Translations under genes and position numbers: made by a program
DNA from: GCA-2687025 sp964473525
GTDB taxonomy: Bacteria > Poribacteria > WGA-4E > GCA-2687025
Assembly (NCBI GenBank): GCA_964473525.1
Contig: CAYYPK010000003.1
Coordinates: 124,001 to 188,000 of the forward strand
Length of the DNA: 64,000 nt
Direction: 5' to 3'
The notes under the pieces: model-generated
What the model was told of the DNA's origin: nothing
The model's database searches: none
What the model saw: the letters and a program-made list of their open reading frames with translations, nothing else
Part shown: piece by piece, positions 26,336 through 35,200 of the stretch
How positions within the stretch are numbered: the stretch's first letter is position 1
Layout: each line of letters opens with the position of its first letter

Positions 26336-27211
26336 CTACTGGACCAGGGTGAGCGCGAGCTGTGGCACCAGGTTCGCCTGTGTCAGCATCGATACGCCGG
26401 ACTGCGACAGGATCTGCGCGCGTGTCAGCGCCGACGCCTCCGTCGCGAAGTCGGCGTCCCGGATTGTCGACAGAGAGTTGGTCGCGTTCTCCATCGCGGA
26501 CTGGAGGTCCGCCTGCGACCGTTCGAGACGGTTCTGGAAGGCGCCGACATCCGTGCGGATCGTCGCGAGTGTCGTTACCGCGTCGTCGATGGACGTTACG
26601 AGCGCCTGCGCCGACGCCTGGCCCAGGAAGTCCGCCAACGTCAAGTTGTACGCCGAGTCTCCAATCGACCCCAGGCCGGTGGCGGTGAACGCGACGCCCT
26701 TGAGTGCGAAACCTACGACCATGGCGCCCGTTGTATCGCCAGTCCCGTCACCAACGTAGAACGTCAGGTTCGTACGAGACTGCGTGACGCCAGCGGAGTC
26801 GATCAGGCTGATCCCATTGAACGTCGTCGTCGATGCAATGCGGTCGATCTCAGCGACCAGCTGCTCGGCTTCGTCCGATATACCACTGCGATTCGTGTCG
26901 CTTAGCGTGCCATCCGCGGACTGCTCCGCCAGTTCTTTCAGGCGAATGAGGATGTTGCCGATCTGCGACAGGCCGCTATCGGCGGTCTGCAGCAGCACGA
27001 TGGCGCGCGACATGTTGTCATCCGCTGTCTTCTGTCCGGCGATGCGAGCCCGCAGCGTCTCGGAAGCCGTAAGGCCCGCGGGATCATCGGCAGCCTGATT
27101 GATCCGCAAGCCGGTCGATAGGCGCTGCATGCGCGTATTGAGATCTTTGTCGACCCGGGAGAGGGCTCGCTGCGCAGTGATGGATAGGACGTTCGTGTTG
27201 AGCCGGAACAT
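26336..27211 (-). CDS. fliC: flagellin
   Basis: The 291-residue product starts at ATG 27211 with AGGAG ten bases upstream; the frame is open further upstream, but MFRLNTNVLSITAQRALSR is the flagellin N-terminus. The conserved D0/D1 helices are complete: LSTGLRINQAADDPAGLTAS near the N-terminus, and NRLERSQADLQSAMENATNS plus ILSQSGVSMLTQANLVPQLA near the C-terminus. The central domain is short (about 100 residues). It would polymerise into a filament after export by the flagellar apparatus. No other flagellar gene is in the window. GGTAG and CTACC flank the ribosome-binding site and could form a small hairpin over it. Confidence 0.93.
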   Translation of the reverse strand: MFRLNTNVLSITAQRALSRVDKDLNTRMQRLSTGLRINQAADDPAGLTASETLRARIAGQKTADDNMSRAIVLLQTADSGLSQIGNILIRLKELAEQSADGTLSDTNRSGISDEAEQLVAEIDRIASTTTFNGISLIDSAGVTQSRTNLTFYVGDGTGDTTGAMVVGFALKGVAFTATGLGSIGDSAYNLTLADFLGQASAQALVTSIDDAVTTLATIRTDVGAFQNRLERSQADLQSAMENATNSLSTIRDADFATEASALTRAQILSQSGVSMLTQANLVPQLALTLVQ

Positions 27212-27729
27212 GGTAGATGTACTCCTGCCTACCGCATGGCGCACGCGCCATCGGCGGCGTGCCGGGTAGCCCATGGTCGGACCGACAGCGATGTCGGCCG
27301 CGCATGGCGCCCGGGCCTAGGGTTGCACACATCGCGTGTCCCTTCCCGCAACCTTCGGTTGGGGAAGCGCAGGCGCGCGGGTCGCTTGCCATGTCGCGAG
27401 GCGGTGATGCTGTACGCCTACACGCGTTGGCGCGAATCGCGAGAGCGTCCGAGGTGCTGTTCCTGGACGCACGTACTGCTGGACTGCGAACAAGGATCAA
27501 GCAACGCGCCGCCTTAGGGCGAGGCCGTGTTGCGCATGACCGGAGGGATAGGGTCCGTCCCGCGCGGGGGACGTACAGTCTGACATTTCGTGTATCGGCA
27601 CGTACGGGAGCGACCTTGAGCGTGGACTGGGATACCGCCCGACTCCACCAGTGCCGCAGGCGCCCAGGGCAGCACATTACCAGCCATGGTATTCTCCCCG
27701 ACCCATGGAGACCGATCAGGATCTGGCTC
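27212..27729. other. 518-base divergent intergenic region
   Basis: This gap between the flagellin gene and the double-hydrolase gene should hold both promoters. I see no tRNA, no open frame with a convincing start, and no clear sigma-28 or sigma-54 promoter. The one strong structure is the hairpin at 27342-27367. Confidence 0.5.
27342..27367. other. stable hairpin upstream of flagellin gene
   Basis: CTTCCC-G-CAACC pairs with GGTTGGGGAAG around a TTC loop: 11 pairs with one bulged G. No T-run follows on either strand. It may be a structured leader of the flagellin message or a terminator. Confidence 0.45.
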
Positions 27730-29910
27730 ATGCCTCAGACGTCTAACGAGGGGCGCGCGGCGCCCGAGATCGATGCACGCACGCTCACACCCGCAGAGCG
27801 GGAGACCGCGGCGGCTGATTACCGCGCGTCGCTTCGCGCGCGGCAGTTCGAGGCCAACAGGCGCGATGCTCTTGCGTGGGAACGTGTGTCGAGCCGCGAG
27901 GAGTGGCGCGCGTTCGCGGGAGCCAGGATAGAGGCGCTACGCCACTCCCTGGGCGCGGCCGTCGAGTCTCGCGGGGTTCCTGAGACTCACGTGGCTGCGT
28001 GCATCGACGCGGACGGCTACCGCGTCGAGAACCTCGCCTACGAAAGCCGCGCCGGAGTGTGGGTCGCCGCCAACCTCTACTGCCCAACGCCAGCGCCGGG
28101 GCGACATCCTGCCATCGTCCTCGTCCACAGCCATCACGCCGGCAAGGCGCAGGGCGAGTTGCAGGACATGGGGGTGACGTGGGCGCGCGCCGGCTGCCAC
28201 GTTCTCGTGATGGACCAGTTCGGGTACGGCGAACGACGCGACCACCCGCCCGGCCCCCGCCAGGACTACCGCTTCCGTCGTATGAGCGCGGCGCGCCTCC
28301 ACGTCATCGGCGACAGCCTGATGGGGTGGATGGTCCATGGCATTCGGCGCGGCGTCGACCTGCTCCTTGGCCGCAATGGCGTCGACCCGGACGCGGTCAT
28401 TCTCATGGGCGCAGTCGCTGGAGGCGGCGACCCAGCCGCGGTCGCTGCGGCGTTGGACGAGCGCATCTCGTGCGTCGTGCCGTTCAACTTCGGCGGGCCG
28501 CAACCGGAGACTCAGTGCCCACTGCCAGACGACGCCGAGTCTGCGTTCAACTACATGGGCAGCGGCTCGTGGGAGTCGACGCGCAACCTTCGGCTCAGCG
28601 CCCGCGACGGGTTCCTACCGTGGGTGATCGTGGCGTCCATCGCGCCGCGCCGACTCATCTACGCGCACGAATTCGCGTGGGACCGCGAGCGCGATCCTGT
28701 CTGGAAGCGACTGCGTCAGGTGTACGGCTTGTACGACGCCGACGACAGCTTGGCCTACACGCATGGCGCGGGCGTTCTCACGGGACGCCCGCCCGCGGCG
28801 ACGCACTGCAACCAGATTGGGGTCGAGCACCGGCGGATGATCCACGAGGCGCTTGAGCGCTGGTACGGTATGCCGATCCCGGTGGAGATGAGCGACCGGC
28901 GCGAAGACGAGACGCTCCGTTGCCTGAACGAGCAAACGCGCGATCGACTCGGCATCCGCCCGGGTCACGAGGTCATACGTAGTCTGGGGCACGCACGCGC
29001 CGCGGCTGCGCGGCGCGACGCCGATGCCGTGCCGCCACTGGAACGCCGCACATGGTTACGGCAAGCGTGGTCCGGTCTCTTGGGGCACACCGAGCCCGCG
29101 ACACTGCGCACAACGCGGACAACGACCGACAGGGCCGATGGCTACGACGCGCGCCGTGTCGTCATGCGAACGGCCGACGGCGACACGCTCACGCATCTCA
29201 CGTTGACGCCGCGTGCGACAGCCGCCACCGGACGGGTGGTCGTGTGCGTCGCGCAGGAGGGCGCGCGCGGGTTCCTCGCCCACCGGGCCGGTGAGATAGG
29301 CGGCCTACTGGGCCAGGGCATCGCAGTCTGCCTCGCGGATCTGCCGCTCACCGGCGACCTCCAGCCCGACGACGACCGTAGCTGGAGTGGCGCAGCGACA
29401 GCCATGGACGCCACGGAGTGGATGCTCGGAGATTCGCTCCTCGCCATGAAACTTCGCGCCATGCGGGGCCTGTGCCAGCACCTGCAAGCGCAGTGGCCGG
29501 CGGTGATCGCGTGGGGCGATTCGTTCGCTCCGACGAACCCGGACGACTTCCCCGACCCGCTCCTCGGCGAGGGCGATGAGCCACTGCTGAGCGAGCCTGC
29601 CAGCGGCCTTCTGGCCCTGCTGACAGGGCTGTACGAGGACGGCGTGACGGCCGTCGTCGCTGGCGGCACGTTGGCTAGGTACGCGTCCGTGCTCGACGCG
29701 ACGCACTGCTACGTCCCGCAGGACGCAGTTGTGCCTGGGATTGTGACGGTAGGCGACATCGGGGCGTTGAGCCGCGCGCTGTTGCCGCTGCCCGTGCTGA
29801 CGTATGGCGCCGTAGACGGGCGCAACCGCGCGGTAGATGCGCCGTCCGAGCTACCCCGCGTCGACGCGTGGATAGCTCGCGCGGCGGGCGCCATGCCAGG
29901 CGAAGGCTAG
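27730..29910 (+). CDS. double-domain alpha/beta-hydrolase-like protein, first domain lacks nucleophile Ser
   Basis: The 726-residue protein starts at ATG 27730 (MPQTSNEGRA). Residues about 85-400 form an acetyl-xylan-esterase/dienelactone-type hydrolase domain: HPAIVLVHSHHAGKAQGEL, VLVMDQFGYGERRDH, then AVILMGAVAGGGDPA. The usual elbow is GxSxGG; here Val stands where Ser belongs. Residues about 470-720 form a second hydrolase-like domain with VIAWGDSFAPTNP, where a Ser does occur. No signal peptide is visible. The same two-domain layout appears in the protein at 62274-64000. It may be a binding protein or an enzyme using only the second domain. The call rests on motif reading. Confidence 0.7.
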   Translation: MPQTSNEGRAAPEIDARTLTPAERETAAADYRASLRARQFEANRRDALAWERVSSREEWRAFAGARIEALRHSLGAAVESRGVPETHVAACIDADGYRVENLAYESRAGVWVAANLYCPTPAPGRHPAIVLVHSHHAGKAQGELQDMGVTWARAGCHVLVMDQFGYGERRDHPPGPRQDYRFRRMSAARLHVIGDSLMGWMVHGIRRGVDLLLGRNGVDPDAVILMGAVAGGGDPAAVAAALDERISCVVPFNFGGPQPETQCPLPDDAESAFNYMGSGSWESTRNLRLSARDGFLPWVIVASIAPRRLIYAHEFAWDRERDPVWKRLRQVYGLYDADDSLAYTHGAGVLTGRPPAATHCNQIGVEHRRMIHEALERWYGMPIPVEMSDRREDETLRCLNEQTRDRLGIRPGHEVIRSLGHARAAAARRDADAVPPLERRTWLRQAWSGLLGHTEPATLRTTRTTTDRADGYDARRVVMRTADGDTLTHLTLTPRATAATGRVVVCVAQEGARGFLAHRAGEIGGLLGQGIAVCLADLPLTGDLQPDDDRSWSGAATAMDATEWMLGDSLLAMKLRAMRGLCQHLQAQWPAVIAWGDSFAPTNPDDFPDPLLGEGDEPLLSEPASGLLALLTGLYEDGVTAVVAGGTLARYASVLDATHCYVPQDAVVPGIVTVGDIGALSRALLPLPVLTYGAVDGRNRAVDAPSELPRVDAWIARAAGAMPGEG

Positions 29911-29950
29911 CGCGCGAGGCCACCCACCGCGCGCCTACCTTGCCTCCCGC

Positions 29951-30721
29951 CTACCGCCGCGCTCGCTTGAGTGACCCCCACCGCGTCACTAGCCTGTCCC
30001 GCGCCTGCACGGCGAGGAACCCTCGCGCCTCCGACTCTATGTCGGCGGGCGCCAGCGACGCGCCCCACAGCTTGATGTCGTCGATAACGCCGGTGAAGTA
30101 GTCGATGTTGTCGCCAGAACCCGCCTCGTCGTGGAAGACCGTGTTCTGGTTGACCGCGCCGATACCGTTGTCGTCCCCGTGCGCGTGGAGCTGTCCGCCA
30201 GGTCGGGAGTCTATGAGCGAGCCGTTGAGCCACATCTCGAACACGTCGTCCTCGACCGCGCCCGTGCCATCGCGGATCACGAGGGCCACCTGGTACCAGA
30301 CGCTGTCCTTGACTGGCGCTGAGATCCACTCGCCATGCCAGTTGTATTCCGCGCGGTTCCATCCTCCGACCCACACCTCGCCATCGTAGACGTAGATGAC
30401 GAGACCGCGCGTGCGACCACCCTCCTCGAAGATCGTCTGCTTCTGGGAGTCGTCACTTACATCATCGGCGCTGAACGTGGCGATGATCGTACGCTTGGGG
30501 AACGGCCCGCCGGTGTTGATGAGGTTGGAGTCAGGCAGCTCAATGACCGTCGAGCCATCGAACCTTAGCGCCCCGCCATCGAGCCCGGTGACCCAGTCGG
30601 CAGCCCCGTTCACAACGCCGTTGATGGCGCCCGCCGAATCCTCGACTGTTTTGCCGCCGCCATCGTCGAACAGCCAGGCTGCGTCTGGATCGGGGGCGGC
30701 GCGAGCAGCCGCGGCAACCAT
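29951..30721 (-). CDS. LamG-domain secreted protein (paralogue A)
   Basis: A concanavalin/LamG-type domain fills residues about 10-235 (AAWLFDDGGGKTVEDSAG, LRFDGSTVIELPDS, IYVYDGEVWVGGWNRAEYNW, DDIKLWGASLAPADIE). The protein ends with RLVTRWGSLKRARR, the Trp tail. I give ATG 30721 as the start because it is the first usable one in frame, but it leaves only a short leader (MVAAAARAAP). A perfect GGAGGT (30761-30766) and ATG 30755 lie just upstream in another frame and open MPRHTVRVLLWH. A single-base shift would join this to the present frame and give a normal signal peptide. A frameshift (biological or from assembly) is therefore likely. Tandem paralogue of the next gene. Confidence 0.75.
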   Translation of the reverse strand: MVAAAARAAPDPDAAWLFDDGGGKTVEDSAGAINGVVNGAADWVTGLDGGALRFDGSTVIELPDSNLINTGGPFPKRTIIATFSADDVSDDSQKQTIFEEGGRTRGLVIYVYDGEVWVGGWNRAEYNWHGEWISAPVKDSVWYQVALVIRDGTGAVEDDVFEMWLNGSLIDSRPGGQLHAHGDDNGIGAVNQNTVFHDEAGSGDNIDYFTGVIDDIKLWGASLAPADIESEARGFLAVQARDRLVTRWGSLKRARR

Positions 30722-30828
30722 GCCACAGTAGCACGCGTACAGTATGACGTGGCATCGGACACCTCCTTGGTCGTGACCGCAACGGGAGGCCGGGTGTGTG
30801 CGGCCCGGCTCCCGTCCCTCTAACGTCC

Positions 30829-31632
30829 CTAGCGTTCGTCCTTTAGCGCGGCCCAGCGCACGGCGACCTTGCCGCGCGGCTCTACCGCCGTCGCCTCGCG
30901 CGCCAGGTCCTCTGGGAGTAGCGCGACGTTCCACAACCGAATGGAGTCGATCGAGCCCGCGTAGTAGTCGCGGTCGGAGCCGTTCCCGTCGTCGTCGTGG
31001 AACACTACGTTCTGATTCGTGTGCCCGACTCCCGTGTCGTCCCCGTGATTGTAGAACTCACCGCCGGGTAGCGAGGCGATCATCGCGCCGTCCATCCACA
31101 TCTCATACCTGCCCGGCTCCACCGCGTCGATGGCGTCCCGCAGCACGAAGGCGACAGCGTGGGCGGAACCCGACCCAATGGGCGCCGACGGCCACTCGCC
31201 GTTCCAGTTGTACTCCGCGCGATTCCACATGCCAGCGTACGCCCTGCCTTCGTACACGTAGATGACCGCGCCGCGTGTCCGGCCGCCTTCCTCGAAGACA
31301 ACCTGCTTCTGCCCCGATATGTCCGCGTCCGCTGGCGTGAAAACCGCGATGACGGTGCGGTTCTGCCACGGCCCGCTGTTGACGTTTATGAAGTCAGAGT
31401 CTGGGAACTTCACACCGGCTGTCGCCCCGTCGAACACGAGCGACCCATCGGTCCACGTGGCGTCGCCGACAATGGTCCCGTCGGTTCCCCCGAAGCTATC
31501 CGCGACCGTGCTGCCCGAGCCCTCGTTGAACAGCCACTCCACGGCGGGATCTGGAACCCCCACAGAGGCGAGGGACGCGTGTGCGATGAGAAGCGTTGCC
31601 GCAATCGCGGCCTGGAATAGGTGGCGAACCAT
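30829..31632 (-). CDS. LamG-domain secreted protein (paralogue B)
   Basis: The 267-residue protein has a signal peptide (MVRHLFQAAIAATLLIAHASLA) and one LamG-type domain closely related to paralogue A, sharing PDPAVEWLFNEGSGSTVADS-type starts, FEEGGRTRGAVIYVYEGRA and YNWNGEWPSAPIG. The C-terminus EPRGKVAVRWAALKDER is the Trp tail. Such domains bind glycans or form part of surface or matrix proteins. The two genes are in direct repeat, 107 bases apart when paralogue A is taken from 30721. Intact and well supported. Confidence 0.85.
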   Translation of the reverse strand: MVRHLFQAAIAATLLIAHASLASVGVPDPAVEWLFNEGSGSTVADSFGGTDGTIVGDATWTDGSLVFDGATAGVKFPDSDFINVNSGPWQNRTVIAVFTPADADISGQKQVVFEEGGRTRGAVIYVYEGRAYAGMWNRAEYNWNGEWPSAPIGSGSAHAVAFVLRDAIDAVEPGRYEMWMDGAMIASLPGGEFYNHGDDTGVGHTNQNVVFHDDDGNGSDRDYYAGSIDSIRLWNVALLPEDLAREATAVEPRGKVAVRWAALKDER

Positions 31633-31784
31633 ACGCGAAACCTCCTCAGCGTTGACCCGACGCGTTGTGTGAAGGCGTCAGGGACTTGGGTAACATACGG
31701 GAATCCATGGGACCGCGCAATACCGGCCGAGCGTCGCCCGCCGGACGGCCGTCGACGGCATTCGCCTTGCGCCCACGCCCTGCG

Positions 31785-31800
31785 TACTATATATATAGTA
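31785..31800. promoter_or_regulatory. palindromic operator candidate for the BlaI-type repressor
   Basis: TACTATATATATAGTA is a perfect 16-base palindrome, 55 bases before the repressor's start codon. Its TAC...GTA ends recall the TACA/TGTA half-sites bound by BlaI/MecI. In this GC-rich DNA a 16-base AT palindrome stands out. It may overlap the promoter -10 region. Confidence 0.6.
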
Positions 31801-31855
31801 TGTCGTTGCCGTCGCACAGGAGTGACCAGGACAGTAGCAGAGCAGGAGCCGTTGC

Positions 31856-32242
31856 ATGCGCAGGCGATTGGGAGCGTTGGAGCTCGAGGTGATGCAGATC
31901 ATCTGGGATCGCGGCGAAGCGACCGTGCGGCAGGTGTGGGAGGTCCTGTACCCCAAGCGGAAGCTCGCGTACACGACCGTCGCGACCGTGATCCGGCAGA
32001 TCGAGGAGAAGGAGTTCCTCACGCATCGCAAGGAGGGGCGGACGTTCGTGTACCGCGCGCTTACGGAGCGGAGCGCTGTGTCGCGCGGCATGGTGAGCGA
32101 GATGCTGGACGGGCTGTTCCGTGGCTCAGCGTCCGAACTCGTGACGACGCTCATCGAGACGAGACGCGTGTCGTCCGAGGAGATCGGCGAGATACAGCGC
32201 ATGATCGACGCGTACGCGGAGGGCGCCGAAGATGATGACTGA
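31856..32242 (+). CDS. BlaI/MecI/CopY family transcriptional repressor
   Basis: The 128-residue protein matches the BlaI/MecI family along its length: LGALELEVMQIIWDRGEATV, VWEVL...KLAYTTVATVIRQI as the winged-helix recognition region, and FLTHRKEGRTFVYRAL as the wing. A dimerising helical C-terminus ends in acidic residues. In this family the repressor sits next to a BlaR1-type membrane protease that inactivates it on a signal. Here the next gene overlaps by 11 bases and begins with exactly such a protease domain. The palindrome just upstream is the likely autoregulatory site. The signal need not be a beta-lactam; most such pairs outside Firmicutes have unknown inducers. Confidence 0.92.
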   Translation: MRRRLGALELEVMQIIWDRGEATVRQVWEVLYPKRKLAYTTVATVIRQIEEKEFLTHRKEGRTFVYRALTERSAVSRGMVSEMLDGLFRGSASELVTTLIETRRVSSEEIGEIQRMIDAYAEGAEDDD

Positions 32243-35200
32243 CGCCGCGCTGCTCGTCGTGAACGTCATGTGTCAGCTTGCCGTCGTGGTGTGCGCGGCG
32301 TGGGTCACGACGCGGATCGGAGGTCTGCGCGCCGCTCCCGCGCGCCGCGCGCTGTGGCTCACCGTGATGCTCTCGCCCTTGTTGCTGGTGGCCCTCGCAG
32401 TTGCGCCGGCGCGGGTCGTCGTCGTGTCGGTGGGCCCAGATGACAGCGGTCGCGGGCGCCGCGCCCTGATACACACGCCCGCGGTCACCCCGGCGGTACG
32501 GGTCGCGGCGGGCGACCACGAGACGACGGCCACGCTGGGCCACGCCGGCAACGTGGCGCGGCCCGTCAGACCAAGCAGCGCGGAGATGCCACCGCCCTCC
32601 GCCCAAGCAGCGTCACGCGATCGTGTGGGAAGCGTCGGCAGGTTGGGACGCGGATTGGCGTGGGCGGCCTTCATCACCTACGCGGCAGGAGCTCTGGTTT
32701 GGGCGGCGCGGACGGTCGTCGGGTTTGTCCGCGTGCGCCGTCTCGTGGCGGACGGCACGCCCGCGGACGACCCAGGCATTGCCGCCGCCGTGACAGAGGT
32801 CGCTGTCAGCTTGGACATGGCCTCGCCAGTGCCACTCCTGGCGTCCCGCGCGACGGCAACACCGTTCTGCGCGGGGGTACGCCGTCCCGCGATTGTCGTG
32901 CCTCACGCGCTCCTCGCTGACCTCGACCGCCTGAAGATGGTCGTCGCGCACGAGTTGGCGCACATCCGCAACCTGGACCACGTCTGGACGGCGGCTGGCT
33001 CGCTGGTGCGCGTCCTCCTCTACTGCCATCCGGGTTTCTACATCGCGTGGCGGGGGTACCGCCTGGCGAGCGAGGAGGTATGCGACGCCGCCGCCGTCGC
33101 GGTCACGGGTTCCCGGCGGGCGTACGTTGAGTGCCTCGCCGACATGGCCAGGGTCAGCCTCGGTGCGCAGCCGCTTGGGTTCGCGGAACCGCGCGGCTCA
33201 CTCAGGGGGCGAGCCCATCGCGTGCTTCATGGAACAGGAGGAGTCTCCATGCTTCGGAAACGCGCCGTTCTTCTCGGCGGCGCGCTGGTAGGGACCACGA
33301 TACTCGCCCTGTCGAGCGTGAGACTCGTCGTGGCGACCCCGGGGGAAGCCGCGTCTGGCGGGGCCACGGATGAGGTGACCCGCGACGCGGATCGATGGGC
33401 GACCCGCATCGAGAACCTCGACGCCATTCACAAGGCGTTGATGCAGTTCAACGAGGAGCGCGGCGGTTACCCACTGTGGCTGTCGGAACTGCACCCGCGG
33501 TACCTGCCAGACGCATCTCAACTGCTGGATCCTTTCGATCTGGCGCGTGGCGCGCCAGACGAGAGTCGTAACTCGGCGGAGACCGACCCGACGCTGCCGG
33601 TCAGCTACGTGTACAAGCTTACGCCCAGGCGCCGTGACAGCAGGCTGGCTGGGCTCGCGTCTCATGGGTCTCACGCCCCGTTGGTCAGCACGGGATTCCA
33701 GCGCGGATTCGGGGAGCTCAACCTGAGCGTGACTGGGCGCCTCTACCTGTCCGGGTGGGGATGGCGAACGCTGAGAGAGGCGTTGCACGCGGTAGAGACG
33801 CCGCGTGACACCGGCGGGCTGATATTCGCGATGGAGCTACGCGACGCCCCGGATGGGTTCGTCCCGCCGCCGCGTCTGAAGAGTGACCTTGACGCCATCG
33901 TCGCGGAGTTCAGGTCGCAAATGGGCGACACGGCTGGCCGCCACCACGCGGAGGGCATTCTCCGCGCCTGGGGCCATGATCGCGACGGGGCGGAGCGGGC
34001 GATGCGCGAGGCCCTGCGGCGCGCCCCGGAGGACACACAGACTGTCTTCCACTACGCGAGGCTGCTGCACCACATGGGCCGCCACGCGGATGCCATACCC
34101 CACTACGAGCAGGTCGTCGCGTCGGGCAGGCGAGACATGCGGCAATGGGAGGAAGCGCACCGGCATCTTTCGGCCCTTTACGGCGAGGCGGGCGCTGGCG
34201 CGAAGCACAGCGCGCTCATCGACGGCTTCGCGGCGTACCTAATGGACACTGGGTCGGACCTGGACGGCGATCTCCTGCGCATGTATGCCGATGCGGGACT
34301 GCACGAACGCGTTGTCACGGCAGGGCCGGAGATACTGAAGAGGCACGCCAACAATCGCGACATCGCTGGACTCCTCGAGGCCTCCCACCGCACGCTAGGG
34401 AACGCCGCCGAGGAGAGCCGCTACCACCGCATGGCGAACCCAGTGTATGGCCTCGTCGGTAAAGAGGCGCCGGACTTCGGCATGAAGCGCGCCGATGGAT
34501 CCACGCTGTCCCTGGGCGACGTCGCCGGATCGCCCGTGCTTCTCACCCTTTGGTGGGGGCGCAGGGATCCCACGCACACGACGCGCGTGGCGGCGATTGA
34601 GGTGCTGCACCAACGGTACGCCTCGCGCGGCCTGGTCGTCCTGGGCGGCTTCGCCGAGTCAGACGCCGAGGGTCGCGCGCTGGAGCGCCAGGCGGTGGAC
34701 GGTCTCGCGACGTTCCCCGTACTCTCGCACGGGTCCACGGCGTTCCGCGCGTACCAGGTTCAGGGAACGGCGACCATACTCATCGGCCGCCAGGGGTACG
34801 TGCGGCATGTCACGACGGACGCCCACGACCCGGCCGCGGGAGTCGAGGCGGCCGTACGTGACGCGCTGGCGCCCCGGCAGGCTACGGCGGAGCGATTCCG
34901 CATCGCTGGCGTCACGCGGGACGACGCGGGCGACCGGGTCGCGGGGGCCGCTCTCACGCTGTACGTCACGCATCCGCCGAATCGCGAGTGGCGTCCGGCG
35001 GCGGAGGCGACATCGGGCCCCGGTGGGGCGTTTGACTTCGGGCTGCACGCCGCCAGTCGTCCGGCTGGTCCCAACGAAGGACCGTGGTATCAGGTCGTGG
35101 CCAGGGCGGAGGGGCGGCCGCTGGGCCTTGCCTTCCTCGGGCGCGGTGAGAGGCGTCACGACCAGGTCCAGGTGAGATTCGCACAGGCAGCGCCGCTCCG

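Noticed and set aside
32940..32955. Calling the BlaI/M56 pair a beta-lactam resistance system
   Set aside because: The protease lacks the penicillin-binding sensor domain of BlaR1/MecR1, and no beta-lactamase gene is adjacent; the hydrolase at 18738 is distant and of esterase type.
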